DNA of 18,679 bases from Cetobacterium sp. UBA6069 (lineage in GTDB: Bacteria > Fusobacteriota > Fusobacteriia > Fusobacteriales > Fusobacteriaceae). The notes beneath the pieces are model-generated. The model had not been told where the DNA came from and did no database searches. It worked only from the letters and a program-made list of their open reading frames with translations. Location: positions 1 to 18,679 of the forward strand of contig DIXX01000031.1 in the NCBI GenBank assembly GCA_002428805.1. Direction: 5' to 3'. The translations under genes were made by a program, and so were the position numbers. This document shows positions 1 to 7,976 of this stretch, piece by piece (within the stretch, counting starts at the first letter, position 1; every line of letters starts with the position of its first letter).

Positions 1-701
1 TCGACGGTGTTTCTGCTGATAACAAGACAGCAGTAGTATTAGAGTTCAACTCTGAGACAGACTTCGTTGCTAAAAATGATGAGTTCAGAGCTTTAGGACA
101 AGCAATGGTAGAGCTTGCATTAACTGCAGGAATCAACACTGTTGAGGACTTAAAAGCTGCTGATTTAAATGGAATCACAGTTGAAACAACAATAACAAAC
201 TTAATCGCAAAAATCGGAGAGAACATGTCTCTAAGAAGATTCGAGAAAGTTTCTGCAGAAGGGTTTGTAACTACTTACAATCACTTAGGAGGAAAATTAG
301 GAGTTATCGTTGAAATGACTGGAGAGGCTACAGAAGCTAACGTAGCAAAAGCTAAAGATATCGCTATGCACGTTGCTGCTATGGATCCTAGATACGTAGA
401 CAGATCAGTAGTAACTACTGACGATTTAGATAGAGAGAGAGAAATTTCTAGAAAGCAATTAGAAGCTGAAGGAAAGCCTGCTCAAATTATCGAGAAGATA
501 TTAGTTGGAAAAATGAACAAGTTCTATGAGGATAACTGTTTAGTTGACCAAATCTTCGTAAAAGCTGAAAACAAAGAAACAGTTGCACAATACGCTGGAG
601 ATATTAAAGTAGTTTCATTTGCAAGATACAAAGTTGGAGATGGAATCGAAAAAGAGGAAGTAGACTTCGCAGCAGAAGTTGCAGCTCAACTTAACGCGTA
701 A
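1..701 (+). CDS. tsf: Elongation factor Ts (3' portion, start outside window)
   Basis: EF-Ts is the cytoplasmic guanine-nucleotide exchange factor that recycles EF-Tu from the GDP to the GTP form during translation. The reading frame is open from the window's left edge (codons in phase with position 3), so the ATG at 105 is internal and the N-terminal UBA-like domain is cut off. The core signature [11 protein letters not shown], which contacts EF-Tu in the family, is encoded at about 54-86. The dimerisation/core domain follows, with conserved stretches such as [11 protein letters not shown] and the late [13 protein letters not shown]. Codons are rich in AAC, TAC, ATC and TTC compared with later genes, consistent with high expression. 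It is normally second after rpsB. A strong hairpin follows the stop. Identity is very secure. Confidence 0.97.
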   Translation, partial: DGVSADNKTAVVLEFNSETDFVAKNDEFRALGQAMVELALTAGINTVEDLKAADLNGITVETTITNLIAKIGENMSLRRFEKVSAEGFVTTYNHLGGKLGVIVEMTGEATEANVAKAKDIAMHVAAMDPRYVDRSVVTTDDLDREREISRKQLEAEGKPAQIIEKILVGKMNKFYEDNCLVDQIFVKAENKETVAQYAGDIKVVSFARYKVGDGIEKEEVDFAAEVAAQLNA

Positions 702-717
702 TACAACAAAAATTATA

Positions 718-745
718 GGGGTGCGACTTAGCACCCCCTTTTTTT
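718..745 (+). terminator. Rho-independent terminator/attenuator after tsf
   Basis: A 7-bp GC-rich stem GGGGTGC / GCACCCC (718-724 with 731-737) with a six-base loop is followed by one C and seven T. Only 35 bases separate it from pyrH and no promoter is visible there, so pyrH-frr expression probably depends on partial read-through. Confidence 0.88.
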
Positions 746-756
746 AAGCTAAATAA

Positions 757-1497
<741 letters not shown>

Positions 1498-1512
1498 TTT
1501 TAGGAGGAAAAA

Positions 1513-2073
1513 ATGAGCGCACAAGTAGTAATTAATGAATGTAAAGAAAAAATGACTAAAGCAATAGAGTCAACTAAGCACAAGTTTGCTTCAATAAGAG
1601 CAGGAAGAGCATCTGTTTCTATGTTAGATGGTATAAAAGTAGAGCAATACGGATCTTTAATGCCATTAAACCAAGTTGGATCAGTATCAGCTCCAGAAGC
1701 TAGAATGCTAGTAATCGATCCTTGGGATAAGTCAGTTATACCTTTAATTGAAAAGGCTATAATGATTTCAAACTTAGGATTAACTCCAAACAACGATGGA
1801 AAAGTAATCAGACTTATGATTCCTGAGTTAACAGCTGATAGAAGAAAAGAGTACGTAAAGTTCGCTAAATCAGAAGCTGAAAATGGAAAAGTTGCAGCTA
1901 GAAATGTTAGAAAAGATATGAATAACTCTCTAAGAAAATTAGAAAAAGAGGGAGAAATAACTGAGGACGATTTAAAGAGATTTGAAGATGACGTTCAAAA
2001 GATAACAGATGCAACAATCAAAACAATTGATGAGCTTTTAGCTTTAAAAGAAAAAGAGATCACAACTGTATAG
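1513..2073 (+). CDS. frr: Ribosome recycling factor
   Basis: RRF, acting with EF-G, splits the post-termination ribosome complex so that subunits can be reused. It is a cytoplasmic two-domain, L-shaped protein. The 186-residue length matches the family. Domain I begins with a long helix containing the SIRAGRAS signature (27-34). It is followed by the beta-rich domain II segment YGSLMPLNQVGSVSAPEAR with the DPWD motif. The last third returns to helices with RRKEYVKFAKSEAENGKVAA and RNVRKDMN, the ribosome-contacting family signature. An AGGAGG site at 1502-1507 sits five bases before the ATG. It is co-transcribed with pyrH, and a terminator lies directly after the stop. Identity is very secure. 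Confidence 0.98.
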   Translation: MSAQVVINECKEKMTKAIESTKHKFASIRAGRASVSMLDGIKVEQYGSLMPLNQVGSVSAPEARMLVIDPWDKSVIPLIEKAIMISNLGLTPNNDGKVIRLMIPELTADRRKEYVKFAKSEAENGKVAARNVRKDMNNSLRKLEKEGEITEDDLKRFEDDVQKITDATIKTIDELLALKEKEITTV

Positions 2074-2082
2074 TTAATATAG

Positions 2083-2110
2083 AAAGAGAGTTTTTTAACT
2101 CTCTTTTTTT
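2083..2110. terminator. Shared terminator between frr and modB
   Basis: A 10-bp stem AAAGAGAGTT / AACTCTCTTT (2083-2092 with 2097-2106) has a TTTT loop and a T run to 2110. It is clearly functional for frr. The stop codon of the opposing modB (2095-2097) falls at the loop, so the hairpin probably also ends modB transcription, although the minus-strand T run is short. Confidence 0.85.
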
Positions 2111-2745
2111 GTTACCAATATGTATAGCGATAAAAAAATTCCACTGAAGATTAAAAGAACAACTAAAATCTGGTTAGCTGTAAGATAGTCTCCAGACTCT
2201 ATAGCAGAATATAAAGCTAAAGGAAGAGTTGCAGTTTTACCAGGAATATTTCCAGCTATTAAAATAGTCGCTCCAAACTCTCCAAAAGCTCTTCCCATAC
2301 TCAGAATAATAGCTGATAAAATCTTTCTATATCCAAGAGGTAGATAAACATATTTAATCATGTTTAATTTAGAGACTCCAAGACATTGAGCAGTTTCAAT
2401 ATAGGCTTTGTCAATAGTCTCAAAGGCTACTTTGATTCCTTGGTATAAAATAGGGAGAGAAACGATTATTGCAGCTAGACACGCTCCCTGAAAAGAAAAA
2501 ATAAATCTAAAGTTTAAATATTTGAAGAATAACTTTCCAATAAAACTATTTATACCCAATCCCATAATTAGCATATAACCAATAACAGATGGAGGTAAAA
2601 AAATTGGAAGAGTAAGTAAAAATTCAACTAATTTTTTTAATCTTCTTTTTTTTTCAAAGATAAAATAAAGCGAAATACTAAAAAAAAGATTGAACAATAT
2701 AGCTACTGTAACTATCGAAAGGGAAAGTTTTAATGCATGAATCAT
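2095..2745 (-). CDS. modB: Molybdate ABC transporter permease ModB
   Basis: This is the membrane permease of a molybdate importer and forms a homodimeric channel that takes substrate from ModA. The protein is about 216 residues with five hydrophobic spans and the family segment LPIFLPPSVIGYML. An EAA-type cytoplasmic loop (AQCLGVSKLNMIKYVYLPLG) for docking an ATPase is followed by GRAFGEFGATILIAGNIPG, which is typical of ModB/CysT permeases. I chose the ATG at 2745 because it overlaps the modA stop as ATGA, a classic coupled start. A TTG two codons upstream (2751) with AGGA five bases before it is also possible. The expected ATPase gene modC does not follow; the next gene is the convergent frr. 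Molybdate rather than tungstate specificity is inferred from the family. Confidence 0.92.
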   Translation of the reverse strand: MIHALKLSLSIVTVAILFNLFFSISLYFIFEKKRRLKKLVEFLLTLPIFLPPSVIGYMLIMGLGINSFIGKLFFKYLNFRFIFSFQGACLAAIIVSLPILYQGIKVAFETIDKAYIETAQCLGVSKLNMIKYVYLPLGYRKILSAIILSMGRAFGEFGATILIAGNIPGKTATLPLALYSAIESGDYLTANQILVVLLIFSGIFLSLYILVTKKES

Positions 2746-3401
2746 TCCCAATCTTTTCCTTTTAGAAACTGAATAAACTTTCTAGCTTCAACTTTATTTT
2801 TAGAACTTTCAGATATTCCAATTGAATACTGGATTGGAGAGTGAAGAGTTCTATCGAAAATTTCTACAATTTCTGAATTTTTAAGTAGTTTAGTATCAGT
2901 CAGATAAACGACTCCAAAATCAACCTCTCCGAGTTCAACATAGGTCAAAACACTTCGAACATCTTTAGCATAAACAAAAGAGTAGTTCTCTGGTTTTAAT
3001 TTATTAAAGACTTCAGTTGCATAAGTTCCAGCTGGAACAAATTTAGGGTCTCCAATAGCTAAAACCCCATTTTTAGAAGTCACTTTTTTATTTTTTATTA
3101 AAGCCAAAGAGTTTTCTAGGATAACCTCTTCATCTTCAATGTATTTATTCTTTTTTAAATCTATCATATAGCCTCTGTCAGCTAAAAAGATGATATCAAC
3201 ATCGCCTCCTCTTTCGAGCTGCTTTTTAAGTGTACCAGAGCCTCCTAAATTTAAACTGATATTACAGTTAGGTTCTATTTTTTTATACTCGCTGATATTT
3301 TTTTCCAAATATTCTTTTAAAGAAGCTGCTCCACTAATAAGTAGTTCTTTAGAAAAAGAAAATTGAAAACTAGTTAAAAAAAGCAAAACCCATAATTTCA
3401 T
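2742..3401 (-). CDS. modA: Molybdate-binding periplasmic protein ModA
   Basis: ModA captures molybdate or tungstate outside the cytoplasmic membrane and delivers it to ModB. The N-terminus MKLWVLLFLTSFQFSFS is a signal-peptide-like hydrophobic stretch. No lipobox cysteine is visible, which suggests a soluble periplasmic protein and hence a diderm cell. Family features are SGAASLKEYLEK, the LGGSGTLKKQLERGGDVDI segment that forms the oxyanion site, FLAD, VPAGTYATEVF and VDFGVVYLTD. At 219 residues it is shorter than usual (about 240-260). It stops at FLKGKDWE, roughly where family members continue with a last helix ending near a KYGF-like sequence. A GGGGGA site precedes the ATG. It lies 16 bases after coaX and overlaps modB, so the three form an operon. 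Confidence 0.92.
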   Translation of the reverse strand: MKLWVLLFLTSFQFSFSKELLISGAASLKEYLEKNISEYKKIEPNCNISLNLGGSGTLKKQLERGGDVDIIFLADRGYMIDLKKNKYIEDEEVILENSLALIKNKKVTSKNGVLAIGDPKFVPAGTYATEVFNKLKPENYSFVYAKDVRSVLTYVELGEVDFGVVYLTDTKLLKNSEIVEIFDRTLHSPIQYSIGISESSKNKVEARKFIQFLKGKDWE

Positions 3402-3417
3402 AAAAGTCCCCCTTCAA

Positions 3418-4185
3418 TTATTTGTTCATATTATAAAGAGTGTGAAGTCCTTTTATACTAAGATCAGGACAGTACTCATCAATCTCTTGAATCTCAGCAA
3501 ATAAAATCTTTCCAAGTCCACCTGTTGCAATAATATATGGATCAGGAACTATTTTTTTGATTTCTTGAATTATATTTTTTAACTGACCAGCATATCCATA
3601 GAATATTCCAGCTTGAATTTGTTCAGCAGTATTTTTACCAAGAACGCTTTCAGGAGTGCTAAATTTAACCTTTGGAAGCTTAGCAGTATTTCCAAATAGA
3701 GCATTTATAGACATCTCTATTCCAGGTAAAATTCCTCCACCGATATAAACTCCATCTTTTAAAACTTCATAGGTAGTTGCAGTTCCTAAATCAAAAATGA
3801 CAAGGTTTTTATCAGGATAATCAATAACAGCTTGTGCAATATCAATTATTCTATCCGCTCCAAAACCATTTATTTGAAGATCCTCAGAGAACGTAAATGG
3901 TAGATTTAAATTTAAGTCAATAACCATAGGTTCTATATTAAAATATTTCCTTCCTAAGAATTGGAAGATTCCAATAAGATTTGGAACAACAGAAGAGATA
4001 ACAATTCCATTTAATTTTTTAATTTCAATTTCATTGAAATCACATATATTTTTTAAGTATGAAAAATATTCATCCTCAGTTAATTTTTCATTTGAAGACA
4101 CTCTAAAAGTAAGTAATACCTCTCCGTTCGGATCAAGTAATCCAGTAACAATATGAGTGTTTCCAATATCTACAGCTAAAAGCAT
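3418..4185 (-). CDS. coaX: Type III pantothenate kinase
   Basis: CoaX carries out the first committed step of coenzyme A synthesis, ATP-dependent phosphorylation of pantothenate. Unlike CoaA, this type is usually not feedback-inhibited by CoA. The protein is 255 residues, the normal length, and of the ASKHA fold. Visible motifs are DIGNT (6-10, phosphate loop with catalytic Asp6), GADR (109-112, pantothenate site), DLGTATT (132-138), GGGILPG (149-155) and TGGLG near 222. No BirA domain is fused. The start ATG is preceded by an AGGCGGTGAT ribosome site. It is the first gene of coaX-modA-modB, read from the promoter at 4221-4249. Co-transcription of a CoA enzyme with molybdate uptake has no obvious metabolic logic. 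Confidence 0.96.
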   Translation of the reverse strand: MLLAVDIGNTHIVTGLLDPNGEVLLTFRVSSNEKLTEDEYFSYLKNICDFNEIEIKKLNGIVISSVVPNLIGIFQFLGRKYFNIEPMVIDLNLNLPFTFSEDLQINGFGADRIIDIAQAVIDYPDKNLVIFDLGTATTYEVLKDGVYIGGGILPGIEMSINALFGNTAKLPKVKFSTPESVLGKNTAEQIQAGIFYGYAGQLKNIIQEIKKIVPDPYIIATGGLGKILFAEIQEIDEYCPDLSIKGLHTLYNMNK

Positions 4186-4220
4186 GTAATCACCGCCTAA
4201 TAAAATTTTAGATAATCAAT

Positions 4221-4249
4221 ATTATAAACTATAATTAAAAAAATGTAAA
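4221..4249 (-). promoter_or_regulatory. Sigma-70-type promoter for coaX-modA-modB
   Basis: On the minus strand, -35 TTTACA (4244-4249), a 17-base spacer and a perfect -10 TATAAT (4221-4226) are present. The expected transcript start is near 4213-4215, leaving a short leader of about 28 bases before the coaX ATG. Confidence 0.75.
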
Positions 4250-4278
4250 TTTTTCTCGGATAAATTATCAAAATTTCA

Positions 4279-4284
4279 TATAAT
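4279..4284 (+). promoter_or_regulatory. Possible -10 box for the tmcAL operon
   Basis: A perfect TATAAT lies 27 bases before the tmcAL ATG and just upstream of its GAGGTG site. No good -35 is seen at 16-18 bases (the best is TCGGAT or CTCGGA), so this is a weak call. It is the only plausible promoter for the long operon between divergent coaX and tmcAL. Confidence 0.4.
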
Positions 4285-4311
4285 ATAGTAAATAATAATT
4301 TGAGGTGTTAG

Positions 4312-5475
4312 ATGAAAAAAGCAGTAGGAATAGTAGTAGAGTATAACCCTTTTCATAATGGACATAAGTATCACTGCTCTAAAGCTAAGGAGCACGGAGA
4401 TTTAGTTATAGCTGTTATGAGTGGTGACTATGTACAAAGAGGTGAACCAGCATTAATAAATAGATGGGATCGAGCAGAATTAGCTTTAAAAAATGGAGTG
4501 GATATAGTAGTAGAGTTACCTATATTTTATTCAACACAAAGTGCAGAGATATTTTCTAGAGGAGCGGTTGGGCTGCTAGATTTAATGGGAGTAGAAAAGA
4601 TAGTTTTCGGTTCTGAGAGTGGAGATATTCAAAGTTTAAAAGAAAGAGCAGATTTAGAGGAGTTAGACGAGTTTAAAGATGAATTAAAAAAGCAGTTGAA
4701 AGAGGGATGTTCATATCCAACAGCATATTCAAAAAGTTTGAAAAAGTTAAAAGCAGGTGAAGAGTTAAACTCTAATGATATACTAGGAGTTGAATATATA
4801 AAAGCTTTAAAGTTTTGGAAAAGTAGGATTGAACCTGTGGCAATAAAAAGAGAAAAAAGTGGTTACTACTCAGAAGGAGTAGAGGATGGAATCTCTAGTG
4901 CAACAGGGATTAGAAGAAAGTTAGAGCTAGGTGAAGAGATAAAAGAGGTAGTTCCAACTTCAACATATGAAGTTTTAAATGCAGCTTTAGAAGAGAATAG
5001 GTTTGCAAGATTAAAAGATTTCTATCCTTTTATTAGACATAAAATTTTACTAGAGAAAGATAATTTGAAGGATATTCAAGATATGGAAGATGGTTATGAA
5101 AATAGATTGTATTCAGCAGCTTTTAAATCTTCAACTTTTGAAGATTTTTTTAAAGAGATTGGAAGTAAAAGATTTACTATAGGAAGAACTCAAAGAATAC
5201 TTATTCATATTCTACTAGGGATAAAAAAAGAGGATATAGATATTGTGAAAAAAAGAGTTCCGTACGTTAGAATCTTAGGTTTTACAAAAGAGGGACAAAG
5301 TTACTTAAAGAATTTGAAAGAGAAAGAGGGCGAAGTTCTGACAACACTTAAAAATATTCAAAGGATACTTAGTGAAGATGATTTGAAGTTTTTAGAGATG
5401 AACGAAGTTGGAAGTAAAATATATTCTATAGTTAATCCTTATGAAGACAGAAAAATACCTATAATAATAAGGTAG
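4312..5475 (+). CDS. tmcAL: tRNA(Met) cytidine acetate ligase
   Basis: TmcAL (formerly YlbM) makes N4-acetylcytidine at the wobble C34 of elongator tRNA-Met. It activates acetate with ATP to acetyl-AMP, unlike the acetyl-CoA-using TmcA of enterobacteria. The N-terminal nucleotidyltransferase-like domain shows GIVVEYNPFHNGH (6-18) with the HxGH motif (15-18). MSGDYVQRGEPALINRWDRA follows and is diagnostic of the family, then DIVVELP and the IVFGSESGD segment. The remaining C-terminal part is helical and mediates tRNA binding in characterised members. The length of 387 residues is close to the usual 390-415. A TGAGGTG site lies just before the ATG. It heads a run with cca nine bases downstream. 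Identity is secure; function is taken from the family. Confidence 0.94.
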   Translation: MKKAVGIVVEYNPFHNGHKYHCSKAKEHGDLVIAVMSGDYVQRGEPALINRWDRAELALKNGVDIVVELPIFYSTQSAEIFSRGAVGLLDLMGVEKIVFGSESGDIQSLKERADLEELDEFKDELKKQLKEGCSYPTAYSKSLKKLKAGEELNSNDILGVEYIKALKFWKSRIEPVAIKREKSGYYSEGVEDGISSATGIRRKLELGEEIKEVVPTSTYEVLNAALEENRFARLKDFYPFIRHKILLEKDNLKDIQDMEDGYENRLYSAAFKSSTFEDFFKEIGSKRFTIGRTQRILIHILLGIKKEDIDIVKKRVPYVRILGFTKEGQSYLKNLKEKEGEVLTTLKNIQRILSEDDLKFLEMNEVGSKIYSIVNPYEDRKIPIIIR

Positions 5476-5484
5476 GTTTATTCG

Positions 5485-6672
5485 ATGAGAAATAAAATAA
5501 AATTAACAGAGGATTTGAAGTGGATTCTAAATCAGCTAAATAAATTTGGTAAAGGTTATATTGTTGGTGGATATGTTCGAGATTATTTATTAGGAATAGA
5601 ACCTAAGGATTGTGATTTTTGTACAAATATTGATTATGAAAAATTAAAAGTTATATTTCAAGATTGTTCTCCAAAAGAGATTGGAAAAGCTTTTGGTATT
5701 ATTCAAATTATCTATAGAGGAAAGAGCTACGAAATAGCAAAGTTACGTAAAGAGGTAGGCTTCACAGAGAGTAGAAATATAGTAGATGTAGAGTTTGTAA
5801 GTGATATATATGAAGATTTAAAAAGAAGAGATTTTACAGTAAATGCTATTGCCTATGATGGAGAAAATCTTATTTATCCTTCAATAGAAGCGATAGAAGA
5901 TATAGAAAATAGAGTTTTAAGGTTTGTAGGAGAGGGAAGTGAAAGAATAAAAGAGGATCCACTCAGAATCTTGAGAGGGATTAGAATAGCTGGAGATAAA
6001 GAATTAAATATTTTAAAAAGTGTTGAAGAAGCTATTATTCAAAATAAAAGAGAGATTAAAAGAATCTCTATTGAAAGAGTTCAAGATGAGATTTTTAAGA
6101 TGCTGAAAAGTAAAAATAGAGGTAAATCGTTTCAATTATTAAATAAGTTTGGAATTTTTGAAGAGCTTTTTCCAGAAACTAAAAAGAAAATGCAATTAGA
6201 TGAAGTTATAGATAAAATAAAAAAAATAGAGAGTTTAAATTTAAATTTAAGTGTTATATTTTTTAATTCTAAAGATGAGCTATCTAAATTAAAATTAGAT
6301 AATAAAAGTAAAAAAACTATTTTAAATATAATAAATCAAAAAGAGAATTTAAAAAAAATAGAGGATAAATATGGTATAAAAAAAATGATATCTCTAATCG
6401 GATTAGAGGATTTTAAAGATATCTTAGTATTAGAAAAATTAGAGAGAGAAGTTTCCAATATAGAGATATTATTAAAAGATATTTTAGAAAAAAATGAACC
6501 AATATTTTTAAAAGATTTAGCAATTTCAGGAAAAGATATTATCTCTAAAGGGATAAGTGACGGGAAAAAAATAAAATCAATTTTAGAAAAGCTTTTAGAA
6601 GTTGTTTTGCATAACCCAGATTTTAATACAAAAGATTACTTGATAAAGTTAATAGAGGAGGAAAAAAATTGA
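5485..6672 (+). CDS. cca: CCA tRNA nucleotidyltransferase (class II)
   Basis: This enzyme builds or repairs the 3'-CCA end of tRNAs without a template. The catalytic head shows GGYVRDYLLG (28-37) and the metal-binding pair D42/D44 in KDCDFCTN. RRDFTVNAIAY follows, then the nucleotide-recognition region GSERIKEDPLRILRGIR and the neck motif ISIERVQDEI. The C-terminal body ends with a conserved pattern (LAISGKDIISKGISDGKKIK, then LLEVVLHNPDFN) typical of full CCA enzymes. No HD phosphohydrolase domain is seen. It has 395 residues. The ribosome site is weak (TAGG about nine bases upstream), so translation may rely on coupling to tmcAL. Its TGA stop overlaps the next gene's TTG start. A poly(A) polymerase or a separate CC- or A-adding enzyme is less likely but shares motifs. 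Confidence 0.93.
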   Translation: MRNKIKLTEDLKWILNQLNKFGKGYIVGGYVRDYLLGIEPKDCDFCTNIDYEKLKVIFQDCSPKEIGKAFGIIQIIYRGKSYEIAKLRKEVGFTESRNIVDVEFVSDIYEDLKRRDFTVNAIAYDGENLIYPSIEAIEDIENRVLRFVGEGSERIKEDPLRILRGIRIAGDKELNILKSVEEAIIQNKREIKRISIERVQDEIFKMLKSKNRGKSFQLLNKFGIFEELFPETKKKMQLDEVIDKIKKIESLNLNLSVIFFNSKDELSKLKLDNKSKKTILNIINQKENLKKIEDKYGIKKMISLIGLEDFKDILVLEKLEREVSNIEILLKDILEKNEPIFLKDLAISGKDIISKGISDGKKIKSILEKLLEVVLHNPDFNTKDYLIKLIEEEKN

Positions 6673-7961
6673 AACCGAGAATACCATTATCAACACAGAT
6701 ATTTTATGGAGTAGGAGTTAGTTATGCAATAGTAGATCAAATATTTGCTCAATGGATACTATACTTTTATTTACCACCTGAAAATTCAGGTTTAAAACCA
6801 TTTTTAACACCAGTATTGATTTCGTTAGCCTTAGCGATATCAAGAGTTGTAGATATGATATCAGATCCTGTAGTTGGATACATATCGGATAAGTTCAGCA
6901 GTAGATGGGGAAGAAGAATACCGTTTATAGCTGCAGGAGCAATCCCTTTAGGTCTTGCAACGGTAGCATTTTTCTATCCGCCAATTGGGAATGAAAAATC
7001 AACATTCATATATTTAGCTATGGTAGGATCGTTATTTTTTACCTTTTATACAATAGTAGGAGCACCATATAATGCACTTATTCCAGAAATAGGTGAAAAC
7101 TCAGAGGAGAGATTAAATCTTTCAACATGGCAATCAGTATTTAGACTTTTATATAGTGCAATTGCTATGATATTACCTGGAATTTTAATAAAGTATTTTG
7201 GAAAAGGGGATACTTTAGTTGGAATTAGAGGGATGGTAATATCTCTTAGTATATTATGTGTTTTAGGATTATTTGTAACTGTATTTTTGGTACCTGAAAA
7301 AAAATACTCTAGGCCAGCAGAAAATGTAGGAGCCATAAAAGAAATTTTAAAAGAGGTTATAAAAGATAAAGATTTCAGATATTATCTTTTAGGATTGCTT
7401 TTCTTCTTTGTAGGATTTAACTCTCTTAGAGCTATGATGAACTACTATGTAGAAGATATAATGGGTTATGGAAAGGAAACCATAACAATAGCTTCAGCAC
7501 TGCTATTTGGAGCATCAGCTATATTTTTCTATCCGGTTAATAAACTTTCAAGAAAATTTGGTTATAGAAAAATTATGTTAGCTTCCTTGGTTGCTTTGAC
7601 AATTTTAACAATAGGGTTATCTCTTCTTGGAAAAGTGATTCCAGTAAAATATGGATTTTTAATATTTGGACTGCTAGGAATCCCAATCTCAGGAGCGGCA
7701 TTTATTTTTCCACCAGCGATGATGAGTGATATAAGTGAAAAAATCAGCAAAAGAATTAATAATAGAATTGAGGGAGTTTGCTTTGGAATTCAAGGGTTCT
7801 TTTTAAAGATGGCATTTTTAGTATCGATAGTGATATTACCATTGATGTTAGTTTTAGGAGGAAGTGGAGAGGTAACAAAGTTTGGGATTTACTCAGCAGC
7901 AATATTTTCAGCAGTATCCTTTGTAATCTCATATATATTTTATTTTAAGTATAGTGAGTAA
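6669..7961 (+). CDS. MFS transporter of the GPH (sugar:cation symporter) family
   Basis: This is a cytoplasmic-membrane secondary transporter of about 430 residues with roughly 12 hydrophobic spans. The loop DMISDPVVGYISDKF (62-76) followed by WGRRIPF (80-86) is the signature of glycoside-pentoside-hexuronide:cation symporters (MFS_2, MelB/XylP-like). The second half contains a weaker repeat around KFGYRKIM. Substrate cannot be read from the sequence, and no sugar-catabolic gene is nearby, so annotation as a sugar transporter rests on family only. The start is TTG, in a TTGA overlap with the cca stop, and is supported by a strong AGAGGAGG site eight bases upstream. comEC follows after 15 bases. 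Confidence 0.85.
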   Translation: MKPRIPLSTQIFYGVGVSYAIVDQIFAQWILYFYLPPENSGLKPFLTPVLISLALAISRVVDMISDPVVGYISDKFSSRWGRRIPFIAAGAIPLGLATVAFFYPPIGNEKSTFIYLAMVGSLFFTFYTIVGAPYNALIPEIGENSEERLNLSTWQSVFRLLYSAIAMILPGILIKYFGKGDTLVGIRGMVISLSILCVLGLFVTVFLVPEKKYSRPAENVGAIKEILKEVIKDKDFRYYLLGLLFFFVGFNSLRAMMNYYVEDIMGYGKETITIASALLFGASAIFFYPVNKLSRKFGYRKIMLASLVALTILTIGLSLLGKVIPVKYGFLIFGLLGIPISGAAFIFPPAMMSDISEKISKRINNRIEGVCFGIQGFFLKMAFLVSIVILPLMLVLGGSGEVTKFGIYSAAIFSAVSFVISYIFYFKYSE

Positions 7962-7976
7962 AAATTAGGAGGCAGA

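Noticed and set aside
105..107. ATG as the start of tsf
   Set aside because: The frame is open upstream to base 3 and encodes the conserved ETDFVAKND core, so this Met is internal.
3402..3417. Frameshift or gene break between modA and coaX
   Set aside because: The 16-base gap holds a clear GGGGGA ribosome site, and both proteins are whole at that junction.
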